Source: Phormidium tenue FACHB-886 (GTDB lineage Bacteria > Cyanobacteriota > Cyanobacteriia > Elainellales > Elainellaceae). From it: DNA of 64,000 nt. Location of the stretch: NCBI RefSeq assembly GCF_014764505.1, contig NZ_JACXWX010000002.1, positions 372,001-436,000 on the forward strand, given 5' to 3'. The notes below the pieces were generated by a model. The model had not been told where the DNA came from. It made no database searches and saw only the letters and a list, made by a program, of their open reading frames with translations. This document shows, one piece after another, positions 27,034 through 34,923 of this stretch; within the stretch, counting starts at the first letter, position 1, and the number at the start of each line of letters is the position of its first letter. The position numbers and the translations under genes were made by a program.

Positions 27034-27753
27034 ATGCGAATTAAAATTTGTGGGATTACAAAACTAGACCAAGGACAAGCGATCGCTCAGCTTGGGGCTT
27101 CGGCGTTGGGGTTTATATGTGTGCCGCAGTCTCCTCGATTTGTGTCCCCCCACCAAATTTGTAAAATTGTTGAACAGCTGCCCCAGACTAAAGCAGGCTA
27201 CCCAATCCCCGATCGGGTGGGAGTGTTTGTGAATTCGTCCGAGGCAGAAATTGTCGAGATCGCTGCGATCGCCCGGCTCAATGTAGTCCAGCTACACGGC
27301 AGCGAATCTCCTCAGTTTTGTCAGACGCTCAAGGCAGCGCTACCGACCACCGAGATCATCAAAGCACTGCGGGTGCGAGACGCCGGGACGCTGGCTCAAG
27401 CAGAAATTTATGCCAATGTGATTGATACACTATTGCTAGATGCTTACGTGCCCAACGCTACACCGGGTCAGTATGGGGGCACAGGTCAAGCAATCGACTG
27501 GGGGCTACTGCAGCACTTTCGCCCTGCCTGTCCATGGCTGCTGGCAGGTGGGCTTTCACCCAGTAATATCCTGAACGCCTTGAGCCAGGTTCATCCTGAT
27601 GGCATTGATTTATCTAGCGGGGTAGAAATCGCACCCGGCGATAAAGACTTGGCAAAGGTGAAACAGCTATTCATAGCGCTGGCTGGAGTCGATCGGTTTG
27701 AGGAGTCCGGTCTTGGGGGGTCAGCTCAGCAGCCGATCGCCCCATTGCGATAG
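27034..27753 (+). CDS. trpF: Phosphoribosylanthranilate isomerase
   Basis: A 239-residue TIM-barrel enzyme that converts N-(5-phosphoribosyl)-anthranilate to CdRP in tryptophan synthesis. It begins with MRIKICGITK; the Cys in CGIT is the catalytic base. Other marks are GFICVPQSPRFVS near 28, VGVFVN near 72, VVQLHGSESP near 93, LLDAYVPNATPGQYGGTGQAIDW with the catalytic Asp near 143, and LAGGLSPSNILNAL then GIDLSSGVE, which bind the phosphate. It is somewhat longer than usual at its C terminus, whose last codons overlap the end of tsaE on the other strand by 33 bp. No other trp gene is adjacent, as is usual in cyanobacteria. Confidence 0.95.
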   Translation: MRIKICGITKLDQGQAIAQLGASALGFICVPQSPRFVSPHQICKIVEQLPQTKAGYPIPDRVGVFVNSSEAEIVEIAAIARLNVVQLHGSESPQFCQTLKAALPTTEIIKALRVRDAGTLAQAEIYANVIDTLLLDAYVPNATPGQYGGTGQAIDWGLLQHFRPACPWLLAGGLSPSNILNALSQVHPDGIDLSSGVEIAPGDKDLAKVKQLFIALAGVDRFEESGLGGSAQQPIAPLR

Positions 27754-28200
27754 CCATTCAGCTGCGGCTGAGCCAACGGGGCGGAGTTCGATCTGCCTGC
27801 CTTGTTCAGAGGGTGTGATTTGAATTTGTAAATAGCTTGAAGGACGCTGGGTTAGCCTTTCTGCCCACTCGATTGCCACAATTCCCAACGGCACTTCTAT
27901 GCCTTCCCAATAGTTTTCTAAGTACAGTGCTTTGACCTCTGTGGGCTGCAAGCGATAGAGATCGAGGTGATAAAGCGGAAGCCGTCCTTCAGGGTATTCA
28001 TTCAGCAAAATAAAGGTTGGACTCACAACCGCTTCAGTAATGCCTAACCCTGCTGCAATCCCTTGTACGAAGGTCGTTTTGCCGCTGCCCAAGTCGCCTT
28101 CTAGCAGTAGCACACTGCCTGCTGTTAGCAATTGTCCCAACCGAGTGCCTAGCTGATGGGTAGCTTGCGGATTGGGTAAAGCGCAAAGAAACGAATGCAT
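27721..28200 (-). CDS. tsaE: tRNA threonylcarbamoyladenosine biosynthesis ATPase TsaE
   Basis: A 159-residue P-loop protein needed with TsaB and TsaD for t6A37 on ANN-decoding tRNAs. Walker A is GDLGSGKTT near residue 34, then [11 protein letters not shown] near 61 and HLDLYRL near 78. The Trp-containing end of the domain is VAIEWAERL near 105. I chose the ATG at 28200 ([18 protein letters not shown]); an earlier start at 28224 would run into the cp12 terminator. The 3' end overlaps trpF in a tail-to-tail arrangement, so the two transcripts are complementary there. Confidence 0.94.
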   Translation of the reverse strand: MHSFLCALPNPQATHQLGTRLGQLLTAGSVLLLEGDLGSGKTTFVQGIAAGLGITEAVVSPTFILLNEYPEGRLPLYHLDLYRLQPTEVKALYLENYWEGIEVPLGIVAIEWAERLTQRPSSYLQIQITPSEQGRQIELRPVGSAAAEWLSQWGDRLLS

Positions 28201-28237
28201 AAAAATAAAATTAGGGTATCCCAAAGAATACCCTAAT
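28201..28237 (-). terminator. Intrinsic terminator of cp12
   Basis: On the minus strand, a stem with 10-bp arms (28237-28228 and 28219-28210; ATTAGGGTAT) and an 8-base loop is followed by TTTTATTTTT. This is a classic rho-independent terminator for cp12. It ends just before the tsaE ATG, so it separates the two genes. Confidence 0.85.
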
Positions 28238-28290
28238 CAAGAAGCTAGCTGATAGCTGACAAATCAACGAAACCAGCGCTAAGCCTATCT

Positions 28291-28515
28291 TTAATTGTCG
28301 TAGACGCGGCACTCTAGCGCATCGGGGTTATCATCGCAGTATTCCTGCAGGGAGTTCTTGGGAACCACTTTCTCACGCTGATGAGAGGCTTCTGCTTGCA
28401 GCTCTTCCACTGCATCCCAAGCTGCTGCACACTCTGCTGAGCCATCTCCCTTTATTTCACAGACAGCCCGCGCTTCGTCTCTCTCTTTACCAATTTGATC
28501 TTGGATGGTGCTCAT
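28291..28515 (-). CDS. cp12: Calvin cycle regulator CP12
   Basis: A 74-residue redox-switch protein that bridges GAPDH and phosphoribulokinase into an inactive complex in the dark. The hallmarks are complete: N-terminal Cys pair C19 and C29 (around VCEIKGDGSAEC), core motif AWDAVEEL (32-39), C-terminal pair C60 and C69 (YCDDNPDALECRVYDN), and the acidic C terminus that inserts into the GAPDH active site. I chose the ATG at 28515; the frame stays open upstream but adds an atypical segment. The gene is single and ends in a strong terminator. It belongs to the full-length canonical CP12 type, not to the truncated phage variants. Confidence 0.97.
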   Translation of the reverse strand: MSTIQDQIGKERDEARAVCEIKGDGSAECAAAWDAVEELQAEASHQREKVVPKNSLQEYCDDNPDALECRVYDN

Positions 28516-28936
28516 GAATTTATTGCCTTGTTCAATTCGGTTTGGATTTAGACAGTCTATGACTACGCTTTTAGAGTAGCCTATCTTAACTCGGAGTGAG
28601 TTCACCCTAGAGGGTGGTTTTCCCTACTACTCTACCCTTCTAGTAATGCCTGAGAAAGCAGCTTTAACAACAAATTAAGCGGCTTTTCTTAAGCTTTAGA
28701 ACAGGTTAAAGTGCAGTAGCACTAATGCTCACAGCTAAATCACCGGGCTGACTGCCCGCTTTTCAGCTATTCAAACGACTAGTTCTAAATTTTACTGCTT
28801 AAGGCAGAAATTTTTGTTTCCCGGGCGAAAACACAGGCAGCTTTCGGCTAAAAGTTCAGAAAGGTTTAATAATAGAAGGCTAACGGGTAACTTTTGCGAA
28901 AACCTGAATCCATCCAAACGCCTCAAGGAACTGTTC
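28516..28936. other. Divergent spacer between cp12 and the FIST gene (421 bp)
   Basis: Regulatory region of both genes. A short palindrome CACCCT-AG-AGGGTG (28603-28616), about 90 bp before the cp12 ATG, could be an operator. An in-frame extension of the FIST frame back to 28814 exists but does not look coding. No RNA gene is evident. Confidence 0.4.
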
Positions 28937-30211
28937 ATGAAAGACCCAACGCCGCAACCGATGAAGTGGGTGAGTGCCATTTCAACTCGTCCTTCGTTAG
29001 AGGCTGCTGTGCAGGAGGCGATCGCCCAAGCTCAACAGTCGCTTTCAGACACTGCCGATCTGGGGTTGGTATTTATTTCGTCTGCGTTCGCTAGTGAATA
29101 TTCGCGGCTAATGCCGCTGCTGCAAGAAAAGCTTTCTGTGCCAGTGTTAGTTGGCTGTGGTGGCGGCGGGGTGATTGGGGCAGATGCTGCAGGACAAATC
29201 CGCGAGGTGGAGGGAGAAGCTGCCTTTAGCCTAACCCTGGCAAAGCTTCCCGGTGCTAAAATTCAGTCCTTTCATCTTGCCTCAGATAACCTGCCAGATA
29301 TGGATGGTCCACCTGATGCTTGGATCGATCTGATTGGCGTTTCTCCGGCAGAGTCTCCGCATTTCATCTTATTTGCCGACCCCGGATCGGCAGGGGTGAA
29401 CGAGCTTCTGCAGGGATTAGATTTTGCTTATCCAGGTTCTATTAAAGTGGGCGGGCTAGCCGATATCAATGCGATTTCAGGCAGCAGCGGGCTATTCTGC
29501 AACTATCGCCATTACTCACGCGGTATTGTAGGTGTAGCGCTTAGCGGTAATGTAGTGCTTGAGGCGATCGTGGCTCAAGGCTGCCGCCCGATTGGGCAGG
29601 CGTATCGCGTGGTGGAAGGCGATCGCAATATCTTGATGAAATTAGAGGCACAGGGAGAAGATGGCATTTCCTGTGGGCTGAGCCAAACGCCGCTAGAAAT
29701 CCTCCAAACTCTGTTTCAAGATTTGAGTGAGGAGGAACGAGTACAGGCACAGCGATCGCTGTTTGTTGGCATTGCTCAAAGCGCTTTCAAGCAGCAGCTA
29801 GAACAGGGAGACTTCTTAATTCGAACTTTGCTGGGCGTAGATCCGCGTACTGGCGCAGTAGCAATTGGCGATCGGGTCCGTCCGGGGCAGCGGGTACAGT
29901 TTCACCTGCGCGATGCAGCCGCTTCAGCAGAAGATCTAGAAACGTTGTTGCAGCGCTACCAAAAGACTACTGCTCCTGCTCCTATTGGCGCGTTGCTGTT
30001 TGCTTGCCTTGGGCGGGGAGAAGGGCTATATCAGCAGCCCGATTTTGATTCTCGCTTGTTCAGTCAGTACAACACCAATGTCTCTCTCAGCGGGTTCTTC
30101 TGCAATGGTGAAATTGGTCCAGTCGGCGATACCACTTTTCTGCATGGCTATACCTCTGTGTTTGGTATCTGTCGCCAGCTAGAGCCCAGTTCATCAAGAA
30201 AAGGGGAGTAA
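28937..30211 (+). CDS. FIST N and FIST C domain signal-input protein
   Basis: A 424-residue soluble protein. I chose the ATG at 28937 with ribosome site AAGGA at 28925-28929. A FIST N domain covers about 35-210 (LGLVFISSAF, PVLVGCGGGGVIG, FILFADPGSAGVNELLQGLDFAYPG, GGLADIN, LFCNYRHYSRGIVGVALSG) and a FIST C domain about 215-400 (GCRPIGQAYRVVEGDRNIL, FLIRTLLGVDPRTGAVAIGD, VQFHLRDA, ALLFACLGRGEGLY, LSGFFCNGEIGPVG). FIST domains are proposed small-ligand sensors, often upstream of kinases or cyclases; here the protein has no output domain. Its partner is unknown and no signalling gene is adjacent. Confidence 0.9.
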   Translation: MKDPTPQPMKWVSAISTRPSLEAAVQEAIAQAQQSLSDTADLGLVFISSAFASEYSRLMPLLQEKLSVPVLVGCGGGGVIGADAAGQIREVEGEAAFSLTLAKLPGAKIQSFHLASDNLPDMDGPPDAWIDLIGVSPAESPHFILFADPGSAGVNELLQGLDFAYPGSIKVGGLADINAISGSSGLFCNYRHYSRGIVGVALSGNVVLEAIVAQGCRPIGQAYRVVEGDRNILMKLEAQGEDGISCGLSQTPLEILQTLFQDLSEEERVQAQRSLFVGIAQSAFKQQLEQGDFLIRTLLGVDPRTGAVAIGDRVRPGQRVQFHLRDAAASAEDLETLLQRYQKTTAPAPIGALLFACLGRGEGLYQQPDFDSRLFSQYNTNVSLSGFFCNGEIGPVGDTTFLHGYTSVFGICRQLEPSSSRKGE

Positions 30212-30280
30212 AGAGCTAGGCAAGTGTCTAGAACTGAGCCTTTCTAGTTCAATGCCTTATTGCCACTCTTCACTCCCCGT

Positions 30281-30327
30281 TGCACCCTGACTGCACCCTG
30301 AATTACACCCTGAACTGCACCCTGATC
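30281..30327. repeat. Four tandem copies of an 11-12 bp unit
   Basis: Units beginning TGCACCCTGA at 30281, 30292 and 30316, with a TACACCCTGA variant at 30304. They lie in the spacer between the convergent FIST and SucD-like genes. There is no open frame; this is probably a slippage repeat. Confidence 0.85.
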
Positions 30328-30363
30328 TCGTTTCCCTGCAGTCCATTCGCATCTGTTTGCCGC

Positions 30364-31251
30364 TCAAAGTCGGACAGCTCGAAGTGTTTGCTTGACTAGG
30401 TTAGCAATCTGCGAAGGACGTTCTGCTAAGGGAATTCTGGCTTGCCAAAAAACAGTTCTACTGTCTGCTATGGCGTCCTGCCCCATCCCGCTGAGGCATT
30501 CAGCTGTTGCGCCTGTCTGCCGGATGGACTGTTTGGAAGCAGCGCGCCCAGCAATATAGGCAACTACAGGTTTATCGATGGCTTCAGCAATGTAGCGAGC
30601 AGCGAGCGCTTCGCTGTCTCCTCCTGCTTCGCCAATCAACACAATCACATCTGTTTGGTCATCCTCTTCCAAAATTTGCAGCCATTGCTGCAGAGAAGAT
30701 CCGATGATTCGATCGCTTCCTACCCCAACCGCGATCGACTGCCCCAACCCTGCCCGTGTCAGCTCCAGCGCCACCTCATAAGTTAGAGTTCCGCTGCGGC
30801 TAACGATGCCCACTGGACCAGGTGTATAGAATGCGGGCGGATGCGTCCCCACCAAAATTTGTCCGGGTACAATCACGCCTGGAGAATTTGCCCCAATCAC
30901 TAAGGTCTCTGTTAGCTCTGCCTGGCGGAGCAGCGCCACCATGTCTAGCGGTGGCACTCCTTCGGGAATCAAGACCAGCTGCCGAATGCCGCTGGCGATC
31001 GCTTCCAGCGCTGCATCTCGTACCTCATAAGGCGGCACAAAAATCACTGCGGTTTCCACGCTGCCCCACTGGTCCAGCGCTTGTTCCACCATATTGTATA
31101 CAGGAATGCCATAGACTGTTTGCCCGCCATACCCCGGACTCACACCTGCCACAATCTGCGTTCCATAGGCTTTCATCAGGGCTGTATAGACAGAACCGAG
31201 GGGTTCCGTAATGCCTATCACTAGCACCCGACTATTAAACGAAAAGTTCAT
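30364..31251 (-). CDS. SucD-like CoA-binding protein lacking the phospho-histidine
   Basis: A 295-residue protein related to the alpha subunit of succinyl-CoA synthetase. The CoA-binding fold is clear: VLVIGITEPLGSVYTALMKAYGTQIVAGVSPGYGG, then VIFVPPYEVRDAALEAIASGIRQLVLIPEGVP, GANSPGVI, and GPVGIVSRSGTLTYEVA. IVLIGEAGGDSE and KPVVAYIAGRAA also align. The family then has GKRMGHAGAI, whose His is phosphorylated during catalysis. Here the aligned stretch is QSIRQTGATAE, with Thr in the His position, and the following segment is shorter. The frame is intact, so this is not a simple frameshift. It lies 14 bp after the SucC-like gene. Normal ligase activity is unlikely; CoA or acyl-CoA binding may remain. 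Confidence 0.85.
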   Translation of the reverse strand: MNFSFNSRVLVIGITEPLGSVYTALMKAYGTQIVAGVSPGYGGQTVYGIPVYNMVEQALDQWGSVETAVIFVPPYEVRDAALEAIASGIRQLVLIPEGVPPLDMVALLRQAELTETLVIGANSPGVIVPGQILVGTHPPAFYTPGPVGIVSRSGTLTYEVALELTRAGLGQSIAVGVGSDRIIGSSLQQWLQILEEDDQTDVIVLIGEAGGDSEALAARYIAEAIDKPVVAYIAGRAASKQSIRQTGATAECLSGMGQDAIADSRTVFWQARIPLAERPSQIANLVKQTLRAVRL

Positions 31252-31265
31252 AAGCTGTCCTGTAA

Positions 31266-32483
31266 CTAGGGGCTAGGAACCGGAGATTGAGAGCTAGATG
31301 AGGAGCTAGATTGATGCAGATAAGCACTTTGGAGCCGAAACTCCCAGGCAGCGGTTGTAGCATTATCGATCGCTTGGGCGACGGCTGCTTCTAGCTGCTC
31401 CACCACCACAATGCCAAAGGGAAGCAACAGTTCTTGCGCTTGATAAAAGTCATTACCAATCGTCCTCAGCACGATCGCTGCACTCTGACCACTAGTGGGC
31501 AACTGCCTTAGTTTAGTGACAACGATTTCGGCAACTTGGCGGCAAGAGAGGCTACTGCTTAAGATGTTTACCAAAACCACTTTTGTTGCATTGTCTTGAA
31601 GCAGCAGATCAAGCCCTTGAGTCAGCCGTTCTAGCAGCGATTGACCTGCACTATTAGCCTCGAACTCATTGCCCAAATCTATAAAGTGAGCCAGCTTGCC
31701 CTGCGCTGCAATGAGATCTAGGGTTGCCATCGTCAGCCCTGTCCCATTGCAAAGCACCCCAATGCTACTGTCAGTAGTTGCCGTCCTGGAAATGTAAACC
31801 GATGAAGCCGAACTCCCCTGTGGCTGAGCGCCGACCAGCATGGACAGGTTCTCATGGCGATCGAATGCTGCATCATTGAGCTTTACTTTGCCGTCTAGCG
31901 CCATCAGCTCTCCTGTATCACTGACTGCTAGCGGATTAATTTCCACTAAGTCCAGATCGTGATGAATAAACAGGTGATACATTTTTTCAATGATGGCGCT
32001 GACGGGCTGGATCAGAGAGCCTTCTAAGCCCATTTTGAGCGCGAGTCGGCGAGCATAGAATGAAGAAAATTCTTGATCGACGATCACCTGCTGCACCTGT
32101 TCTAACCCAGCTTCCACTTCTATGCCACCATACTGGCTACCCAGCAGCAGCGGACGGCGAGCAGAACTATCTAACACAATGGCCAAGTAGAATTCTTGTG
32201 CTGCTTCATATTTTGGCTCTGCCAACAGCACTTCGGGATAAATGCCCCTTATAGGCAGATGAAAAGCTGCTTCAGCGGACGCTATTGCATCAGTTTGGTT
32301 CTCCGCGAAACGCACCCCACTCGCTTTACTTTGCCCACTATAATCCACCTGAGATTTCAAGACGATCGGATAGGGAATCGTTAAACCATTGACCTCGCTG
32401 GGTCGAGCAATTTTTTGGGACGGCAGGACAGGAATTCCTGCCTGACGGAACAACTCTTTAGCTTGATACTCTAGCAGATCCAT
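31266..32483 (-). CDS. SucC-like ATP-grasp protein with altered glycine loop
   Basis: A 405-residue relative of the beta subunit of succinyl-CoA synthetase, starting MDLLEYQAKELFRQAGIPVL at the ATG at 32483. The ATP-grasp domain fills residues 1-235 and includes VVDQEFSSFYARRLALKMGL and LDLVEINPLAVSDTGELMALDGKV, which carry the metal-binding acidic residues. The glycine-rich loop that holds ATP phosphates, AGGRGKAGGV in the family, is here DYSGQSKASGV. The C-terminal CoA-ligase domain (about 255-380) keeps GVLCNGTGLTMATLDLIAAQG. A Ser-rich tail (QSSSSSSSQSP) ends the protein. The gene is upstream of the SucD-like gene with a 14-bp gap, so they are a pair. Loss of the loop fits loss of the phospho-His in the partner. 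Confidence 0.85.
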   Translation of the reverse strand: MDLLEYQAKELFRQAGIPVLPSQKIARPSEVNGLTIPYPIVLKSQVDYSGQSKASGVRFAENQTDAIASAEAAFHLPIRGIYPEVLLAEPKYEAAQEFYLAIVLDSSARRPLLLGSQYGGIEVEAGLEQVQQVIVDQEFSSFYARRLALKMGLEGSLIQPVSAIIEKMYHLFIHHDLDLVEINPLAVSDTGELMALDGKVKLNDAAFDRHENLSMLVGAQPQGSSASSVYISRTATTDSSIGVLCNGTGLTMATLDLIAAQGKLAHFIDLGNEFEANSAGQSLLERLTQGLDLLLQDNATKVVLVNILSSSLSCRQVAEIVVTKLRQLPTSGQSAAIVLRTIGNDFYQAQELLLPFGIVVVEQLEAAVAQAIDNATTAAWEFRLQSAYLHQSSSSSSSQSPVPSP

Positions 32484-33297
32484 CTGTAGATACGTCAATG
32501 AGAAGGACAAAGATTCCGATGCGAATATGAATGAACAGCCTGCTGCTGCACAATTCAATGATTCACGCGGCCAGACATGGCTGCCTACCACAGCTTGCTG
32601 AAGGCAATCAGCGCTGTGGCAAACTCCAACATTAGAAGCCATGCTCGTCGGCTGTAAGTACTGCGCCCCTCACGGTTGAAATCAGCTGCACCAAACGAGT
32701 TTCAAACCAGTAAGACGGCACAAACCGCCTAGCCATAAGTTCTGCCAAAGCCACTGGTCAAATGCCAGAACTCTGGTTCATCATTCTCTCCCCATCGCCC
32801 AAACGCTCACAGGTCAAACATTGCACCCCATCCATCCTGAACAGGTAGGACGGAACAGGCATGTCACTTACAAACCTGAGGACACTGAAGGCAATCAAGT
32901 TAAAAGTCCTGATTGTTCAGTCTCCTCTCACCACCGACGGAGTTAGCTGACGGGCTAGGACTGAGAGGTGTCCCCCTCTAAAAGCTAAAAGAGTAAGAGC
33001 GTAATAGATGTATCCTAAAACACTACTTACCTTTCATCCCCTAAAGATACGCCCCACAAAATGGTTCCTCCGCTCTAGACGCAGCGCTTACTCAAAAAGC
33101 GCAAACAGAATCCAGATTAGGCTGACTTGCTATATGCATTGACATAGCTCAAGTTATCACTGGTTTTTGGCTTCGTCAACTGGCACAAGCTTGAATTCCT
33201 TCTCTGTGGATACAAGAGCTACGGATTAAGGCGAACGATCTAAGCTAGAGATATCAGGGATTGGATTGATTCCGCCTGCCCGTAGAGGAGATTAATA
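32484..33297. other. Divergent spacer between sucC-like gene and ald (814 bp)
   Basis: Unusually long and without a gene. A nested stem is visible: CCTCTCA (32924-32930) with TGAGAGG (32962-32968), enclosing TAGC-TGACGG-GCTA (32944-32957). It could be a leader structure in a long ald transcript. Two ACGG motifs occur in it, but no known riboswitch consensus is met. The ald ribosome site GAGGAG lies just before its ATG. Confidence 0.4.
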
Positions 33298-34383
33298 ATG
33301 CAGATTGGTGTGCCAAAAGAGACAAAGGATCAGGAGTTTCGCGTTGGGTTAAGCCCAAACAGCGTCAGGGGTCTATGCGATGTTGGTCATGATGTTCATG
33401 TAGAAACAATGGCAGGCATAGGCGCTGGATTTACAGATGCAGATTACCGTCAGGCAGGTGCCAAAATTGCTCCAGATGCTGCTTCGGCTTGGGATCAAGA
33501 ATTAGTTGTAAAAGTTAAAGAACCCTTGCCTGAAGAGTATAAATTCATCCACAAGGAGCAACTTCTCTTTACATATCTTCATCTTGCTGCCAACCGTTCT
33601 CTTACAGAACATTTAATCGATAGCGGTGTTACGGCAATCGCCTATGAAACTGTTGAGTTGCCCAACCACAGCCTACCGTTGCTAACGCCGATGAGTATTA
33701 TTGCAGGTCGCCTCTCGGTCCAGTTTGGCGCTCGCTACCTAGAGCGACAACAAGGTGGGCGTGGTGTTCTGTTGGGCGGTGTTCCTGGTGTTAGTCCGGG
33801 GAAAGTAGTGATTTTGGGCGGGGGCGTGGTGGGCACAGAAGCCGCCAAAATGGCGATCGGGCTGGGCGCACAGGTACAAATTTTTGATGTCAACTTGGAG
33901 CGACTTGCCTACCTGGAAACTTTGTTTGGTTCCAGAGTTGGGCTGCTTTACAGCAATGCGCCGCAGATAGAGGCGGTTGTGCCAGATGCTGATCTCTTAG
34001 TAGGGGCTGTGCTAGTTCCCGGTCGGAGAGCCCCTACGCTGGTTTCGCGGGCACTAGTCGAGAAAATGCGTCCTGGCTCAGTCATTGTGGATGTAGCGGT
34101 AGATCAAGGCGGTTGTATTGAAACGTTGCACCCTACTTCACACACTCACCCAACTTACATCGAGGCAGGAGTCGTCCACTATGGCGTTCCCAATATGCCT
34201 GGATCGGTTCCCTGGACGGCAACGCAAGCTTTAAACAACAGTACGTTCCCCTATGTGCTGAAGCTGGCGAATCAAGGAGTTGCTGCCCTCGATCGAGATG
34301 CTGCTTTGAGGCAGGGACTCAACACTCAGAATCACAAGCTTGTCCACCCTGCGATCCGAGAAGTATTTGCTGATCTTGCTTGA
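33298..34383 (+). CDS. ald: Alanine dehydrogenase
   Basis: A 361-residue NAD-dependent enzyme that interconverts L-alanine and pyruvate plus ammonia. It starts MQIGVPKETKDQEFRVGLSP, with the substrate-binding Arg at 15. The catalytic Lys lies in LVVKVKEP near 75 and the His in LFTYLHLAA near 96. The Rossmann loop VVILGGGVVGTEAAKMA is near 170-186, and the Asp loop is VDVAVDQGG near 263. PNMPGSVPWTATQALNNSTFPYV is the usual end motif. A strong ribosome site GAGGAG sits upstream of the ATG. The stop codon lies inside a 41-bp tandem duplication. Confidence 0.97.
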   Translation: MQIGVPKETKDQEFRVGLSPNSVRGLCDVGHDVHVETMAGIGAGFTDADYRQAGAKIAPDAASAWDQELVVKVKEPLPEEYKFIHKEQLLFTYLHLAANRSLTEHLIDSGVTAIAYETVELPNHSLPLLTPMSIIAGRLSVQFGARYLERQQGGRGVLLGGVPGVSPGKVVILGGGVVGTEAAKMAIGLGAQVQIFDVNLERLAYLETLFGSRVGLLYSNAPQIEAVVPDADLLVGAVLVPGRRAPTLVSRALVEKMRPGSVIVDVAVDQGGCIETLHPTSHTHPTYIEAGVVHYGVPNMPGSVPWTATQALNNSTFPYVLKLANQGVAALDRDAALRQGLNTQNHKLVHPAIREVFADLA

Positions 34384-34450
34384 ACCGATCGCAGCGCTCA
34401 CCATACTTAGCTGATCTTGCTTGAACCGATCGCAGCGCTCACCATACTTA
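34369..34450 (+). repeat. Exact 41-bp tandem duplication over the ald stop
   Basis: Copies 34369-34409 and 34410-34450 are identical. The unit starts GCTGATCTTGC, includes the last four ald codons and the stop, and ends CACCATACTTA. Only the first copy is translated. Complete identity suggests a recent event. Confidence 0.95.
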
Positions 34451-34572
34451 TCAGTTAAAAACTGTATCTTTTGCTACGAAATTCTTAAAAGCTGGGGACA
34501 ATAAGACTATCTGCTCAAGTCCAGTCTTGAGTTCTTCAACTTAAATGCTTGATGCCAAAAATGGAGGTAGTC

Positions 34573-34767
34573 GTGCTAGAAACTCTATGCAACGTCCCAA
34601 TCCCTCGGACTGCTCAAGAGCTAGAACAGGCAGTCCAACAATATAAGTCCAGTACGGTGAGCGGCAGTGAGCTATTCTGCCAATGGCAGGCAATTCGCAC
34701 TGCTGCGCTGAGGCTAAGAGACGGAGAACCATTGGGCGATCGCATTCCCGGCGAAGATAGCTACTAG
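34573..34767 (+). CDS. Small hypothetical protein
   Basis: A 64-residue frame starting at GTG 34573 with an ideal ribosome site GGAGG at 34563-34567, spaced 5 bp. An ATG at 34549 in the same frame would cover that site, so I prefer the GTG. The product is soluble and mostly helical: PRTAQELEQAVQQYKSS, then GSELFCQWQAIRTAALRLRDGEPLGDRIPGEDSY. I recognise no domain. The amino-acid composition is that of a real protein. It stands alone between ald and the terminator that ends it. Confidence 0.55.
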   Translation: MLETLCNVPIPRTAQELEQAVQQYKSSTVSGSELFCQWQAIRTAALRLRDGEPLGDRIPGEDSY

Positions 34768-34828
34768 GCTTGCACTTCCTCTATTGCAGGCTAAGCGTTG
34801 CTCAATGAGATCGGCGCAGCCGTTAGAA

Positions 34829-34889
34829 CATAAGTTGAATTAATATAAAAGCCCCGCTGTGCGGGGCTTTTATATTAATTCAACTTATG
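34829..34889. terminator. Two-way terminator with 29-bp perfect arms and 3-base loop
   Basis: Arms 34829-34857 and 34861-34889 pair perfectly around the loop TGT. The core AAAAGCCCCGC / GCGGGGCTTTT equals that of the terminator after pstB, but the outer 18 bp differ completely. It separates the small plus-strand gene from the convergent ABC transporter. This is the longest perfect inverted repeat I found in the window. Confidence 0.92.
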
Positions 34890-34923
34890 AGAGCGCATTT
34901 AGGTGTAGAGTGCCGCAAAACAA

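Noticed and set aside
32931-32968. Possible guanidine (mini-ykkC-like) riboswitch because of two ACGG motifs
   Set aside because: Only one of the two ACGG motifs sits in a stem-loop, and the loop does not fit the consensus; ald is also not a typical target.
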